Assembly: GCA_002731295.1 (NCBI GenBank)
Contig: PCBE01000125.1
Location: forward strand, 1-8,462
Direction: 5' to 3'
From: Acidiferrobacteraceae bacterium
GTDB lineage: Bacteria > Pseudomonadota > Gammaproteobacteria > Arenicellales > UBA868
Length of the DNA stretch: 8,462 bases
The notes beneath the pieces are model-generated. The model worked only from the letters and a program-made list of their open reading frames with translations. It searched no databases and had not been told where the DNA came from. Positions 6,563-8,462 of this stretch are shown here, in pieces (the first letter of the stretch is position 1; each line of letters starts with the position of its first letter). A program made the translations under genes and the position numbers.

Positions 6563-7869
6563 GAGCGTTTCCTTTTCCTTCGAGTACTTGCCTTACGGCG
6601 CGGCTTGCTTTGCTCCAGCCCCTGAATCATCCGTTGAACGTCAGCCGGCGGCATTTCCTGTATCTTTGTCCACCAGTCGGCGAGGGCATCTGAAACCTCC
6701 CCGCTACCGGCACGAAGAAGCAGAAAATCATAGGCAGCCCGAAACCGCCTGTGTGACAGTAAGCGCTTGATGGTGCGGGGTCGGCGCTGCTCGAGTCGTA
6801 TCTGTAGTTCCCAGATCTCTATCATGACAGCACTGATCCGGCGCGGAATTCTGACGGTAGGATGGAGTTCCTCTAAAACCCTGTCTGCCGATCGATGTAG
6901 ATTTTCAAAAATAGAGCGGTTTCCACCCGATTTCATATGCCAGGCCTGCTCCACCTGACGCCAAAGCAAAACAGAAAATAGAAATGGTGAGATTACAGGT
7001 TTTCTATCCGCTACCCTTTGATCCGTATTCCGGAGCGCACAAGGAATGAGCCCATTCTTTTTGTTTAGATCTTGTTCGTTGAAGTGCCGGGTCGCTGACG
7101 GAAACAAAAATCGTAACAAACCATAGTGGTCCAGAGCCTGGAAGCCAACGGCACCGTAGCCGTTGTGCAGTACCTTAATAATCTCCTCAAACAGCCGTGG
7201 TGGAGATACCGCTATCAGTGTCCCAGCCATCCTGGGCAGTAATTTCTCCATTTTGGCGTCTAATCTAAGATTCAGCTTGGCCTTAAATCGGACTGCACGC
7301 AACATTCTCACGGGGTCTTCACTGAAGCGCTGTCTGGGATCACCAATGATCTCAAGCCGCCTCTCCTGGATATGGCCGAGCCCGTCAACATAGTCAGTCA
7401 CCACCTCTTTGACCGGATCGTAGTAAAGCGCATTAATCGTGAAATCGCGTCGCAATACATCCTCATCACGGCGCCCAAACACATTATTGGCTGCCATCTT
7501 TTCTTTTGCTCGACCCCTACGCTGTTCCTGACGGCCTGTATCACTGCCTCTATAGGTAGACACTTCGATCACCTCACGCCCTATCCGAACGTGCACGAGC
7601 TGAAACCTCCGACCGATCACGCGCGCTCGTCGGAACAGTTTCTTGATCTGGTCGGGTGTTGCATTGGTCACCACGTCAAAATCTTTGGGTGACCACCCCA
7701 AAAGCAGGTCTCGCACGCAACCACCCACCATTTCGGCCTGGAACCCGCTGCCCTGAAGCGTACGGATAATGGAAACGGCAGCCGGGGAGACATCAGAAAT
7801 TGACAGCCCTAGATCAGAGGCTGGAACTCGGCGGGCATGAAGCGTCGCACTGGAACTACCCACTGACAT
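6559..7869 (-). CDS. pcnB: Poly(A) polymerase I (polynucleotide adenylyltransferase)
   Basis: PcnB adds poly(A) tails to RNA 3' ends and so promotes decay by the degradosome exonucleases. The 436-aa product has the class II nucleotidyltransferase head: MVGGCVRDLLLG (residues 47-58), PKDFDVVTNATP (61-72) with the metal-binding pair Asp63/Asp65, and RRDFTINALYYD (140-151). The block RRARVIGRRFQLVHV (80-94) distinguishes PcnB from the related CCA-adding enzymes. EDPVRMLRAVRFKAKLNL (184-201) belongs to the neck/body, and an Arg/Lys-rich C-terminal tail (about 422-436) fits the RNA-binding tail of the family. The ATG at 7869 is the only plausible start; no Shine-Dalgarno is visible upstream. It is the first gene of the five-gene operon, so the promoter should lie in 7870-8004. 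A tandem operator-like repeat lies 22 bases upstream of the ATG. Confidence 0.95.
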   Translation of the reverse strand: MSVGSSSATLHARRVPASDLGLSISDVSPAAVSIIRTLQGSGFQAEMVGGCVRDLLLGWSPKDFDVVTNATPDQIKKLFRRARVIGRRFQLVHVRIGREVIEVSTYRGSDTGRQEQRRGRAKEKMAANNVFGRRDEDVLRRDFTINALYYDPVKEVVTDYVDGLGHIQERRLEIIGDPRQRFSEDPVRMLRAVRFKAKLNLRLDAKMEKLLPRMAGTLIAVSPPRLFEEIIKVLHNGYGAVGFQALDHYGLLRFLFPSATRHFNEQDLNKKNGLIPCALRNTDQRVADRKPVISPFLFSVLLWRQVEQAWHMKSGGNRSIFENLHRSADRVLEELHPTVRIPRRISAVMIEIWELQIRLEQRRPRTIKRLLSHRRFRAAYDFLLLRAGSGEVSDALADWWTKIQEMPPADVQRMIQGLEQSKPRRKASTRRKRKRS

Positions 7870-7890
7870 ATCTATAACTTGATCATCATT

Positions 7891-7916
7891 TATGGTGTAT
7901 ACCTATGGTTACAACC
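7891..7916. repeat. Tandem 13-bp operator-like repeat upstream of pcnB
   Basis: Two adjoining 13-bp units, TATGGTGTATACC and TATGGTTACAACC, match at 9 of 13 positions. Each contains an imperfect palindrome of the form GGT-N4-ACC, spaced 13 bp centre to centre. They lie 22-47 bases upstream of the pcnB ATG, where a promoter for the operon would be expected. The layout resembles paired regulator sites, but I cannot name a regulator and chance is possible. Confidence 0.35.
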
Positions 7917-8004
7917 CCGCACCACCGCTGCGAAGAACCAATCTCGTCACTGTGGCATCGCAAGCACGTATGGTAGCATTCCAGGCTTGCTAATCCGCGC
8001 AAGT

Positions 8005-8079
8005 GCTCCCTTCGTCTAGCGGTTAGGACGCCGGCCTCTCACGCCGGTAACAGGGGTTCGATCCCCCTAGGGAGCGCCA
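8005..8079 (+). tRNA. tRNA-Glu (anticodon CTC)
   Basis: A complete cloverleaf: the acceptor stem GCTCCCT (8005-8011) pairs with AGGGAGC (8069-8075), followed by discriminator G and encoded CCA (8077-8079). The anticodon stem CCGGC/GCCGG (8031-8035 and 8043-8047) encloses the loop CTCTCAC with anticodon CTC at 8038-8040. The T-arm is AGGGG-TTCGATC-CCCCT (8052-8068). The 5' body (TTCGTCTAGCGGTTAGGAC) is typical of tRNA-Glu. It decodes GAG; many gammaproteobacteria rely on a single TTC-anticodon tRNA-Glu, so this may be an additional isoacceptor. It is divergent from pcnB. A GCTAAT hexamer at 7989-7994 with a GC-rich stretch after it could be the -10 region, but no good -35 is visible. An integrase remnant lies downstream. 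Confidence 0.96.
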
Positions 8080-8127
8080 TCTTTCCAATGACTTACGTCC
8101 GGGGACACTCGAGAGTTCTCCGATTTG

Positions 8128-8149
8128 CCTAGAATTTACCTAGTATTTT
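8128..8149. repeat. Imperfect 11-bp tandem repeat between tRNA-Glu and integrase remnant
   Basis: CCTAGAATTTA is followed immediately by CCTAGTATTTT, matching at 9 of 11 positions. The pentamer CCTAG also occurs in the 3' end of the tRNA gene (8066-8070). Short direct repeats in the gap between a tRNA attachment site and an integrase gene could be arm-type recombinase sites; this is only positional inference. Confidence 0.3.
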
Positions 8150-8180
8150 CCCGCAACCGTACGAGCCATCGCTGTTTCTG

Positions 8181-8390
8181 GTGAAGCCTTTTCACTATCG
8201 GTGTTACCGGTTTAGCAGGGCCACCAGTCGACTCTTTGAGAAAGGATTAAACCCAGTAGAGGTAGCAACAATCACAGGTCACAAAGATACAAGAATGCTG
8301 ATGCGGTACACCCATTTACGGGCCGCGCCACAAGACAGTTTCAAGCCTATATGCGTGAGTGCCTTGTTTGGCAGTAATGGTAAGCCATAA
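8181..8390 (+). pseudogene. C-terminal remnant of a tyrosine recombinase (phage-type integrase)
   Basis: The readable frame encodes only the end of a tyrosine recombinase catalytic domain. The recognisable part starts at about 8214 with ATSRLFEKGLNPVEVATI, continues into TGHKDTRMLMRYTHL and keeps the GHK box (residues 33-35 from 8181) and the nucleophile Tyr43 in RYTHL. The preceding HxxR (box II) region is scrambled (FHYRCYRFSR instead of a form like LHDLRHE), and the N-terminal core-binding and arm-binding domains and the first catalytic Arg are missing; the frame upstream meets a stop at 8130. The fragment reads away from tRNA-Glu, about 100 bases downstream, which is the usual place for an integrase of an element inserted into a tRNA gene. 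It is most likely a decayed leftover and not functional. Confidence 0.75.
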
Positions 8391-8462
8391 GAACGTGAGG
8401 CTGTCCCTGAAAGGCGCCATGTGACGGCACGAACTCTGAAACTATTTGGAATCCGGCTTTCT
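8391..8462. other. Right edge, no feature recognised
   Basis: The last 72 bases after the integrase remnant contain no supported ORF, no second copy of the tRNA 3' end and no clear repeat. A TGTCCC at 8402-8407 is the inverse of GGGACA at 8102-8107 on the other side of the remnant, too short to call a terminal repeat. Confidence 0.4.

Noticed and set aside
8102..8407. GGGACA and TGTCCC flanking the integrase remnant as terminal inverted repeats
   Set aside because: Only six bases match fully, the extension is poor, and tyrosine-recombinase elements do not need terminal inverted repeats.
1..8462. CRISPR array, toxin-antitoxin pair or phage-defence cluster
   Set aside because: No regularly spaced repeats and no protein with a recognisable defence or toxin domain were found; the only mobile-element trace is the integrase fragment.

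Overview
The window looks like a chromosomal segment of a gammaproteobacterium, probably an environmental or marine lineage. This is inferred from gene content only: a PcnB-type poly(A) polymerase, FolK, ScpA/ScpB and RluB in one tight block, plus a HugZ/HutZ-type heme protein. Base composition is moderate, a little over half G+C by eye. No species can be named from the sequence alone.

Left part (1-3600): a loose set of accessory metabolic genes. It opens with a metal-dependent amidohydrolase (TIM-barrel, COG3618-like) that runs off the left edge. Convergent to it on the minus strand lie a NIPSNAP-family protein and, upstream of that, a 53-residue protein with two membrane segments. A 254-base intergenic stretch then separates these from a plus-strand SABATH-type SAM-dependent carboxyl methyltransferase, a family best known from plants. 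A HugZ/HutZ-like split-barrel heme utilisation protein follows. A 13-bp hairpin separates it from the convergent operon to its right and probably ends transcription from both sides.

Centre (3605-7869, minus strand, transcribed right to left): a compact housekeeping operon pcnB-folK-scpA-scpB-rluB. pcnB/folK overlap by 4 bases (GTGA), scpA/scpB overlap by 4 bases (ATGA) and scpB/rluB overlap by about 8 bases. The products act in RNA polyadenylation and decay, folate synthesis, chromosome condensation with SMC, and 23S rRNA pseudouridylation. They do not form one pathway; the arrangement joins two blocks (pcnB-folK and scpA-scpB-rluB) that are often separate.

Right part (7870-8462): a divergent intergenic region with a tandem 13-bp operator-like repeat, then a complete tRNA-Glu with anticodon CTC and encoded CCA. 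About 100 bases downstream is a C-terminal fragment of a tyrosine recombinase (phage-type integrase) that keeps the GHK box and the catalytic Tyr. This is the usual signature of a tRNA gene used as an integration site, with a decayed mobile element left behind.

I see no CRISPR array, no complete insertion sequence and no convincing new multi-gene system. The points most worth a second look are the bacterial SABATH methyltransferase, the decayed integration locus at tRNA-Glu, and the repeats in the pcnB/tRNA and tRNA/integrase gaps.
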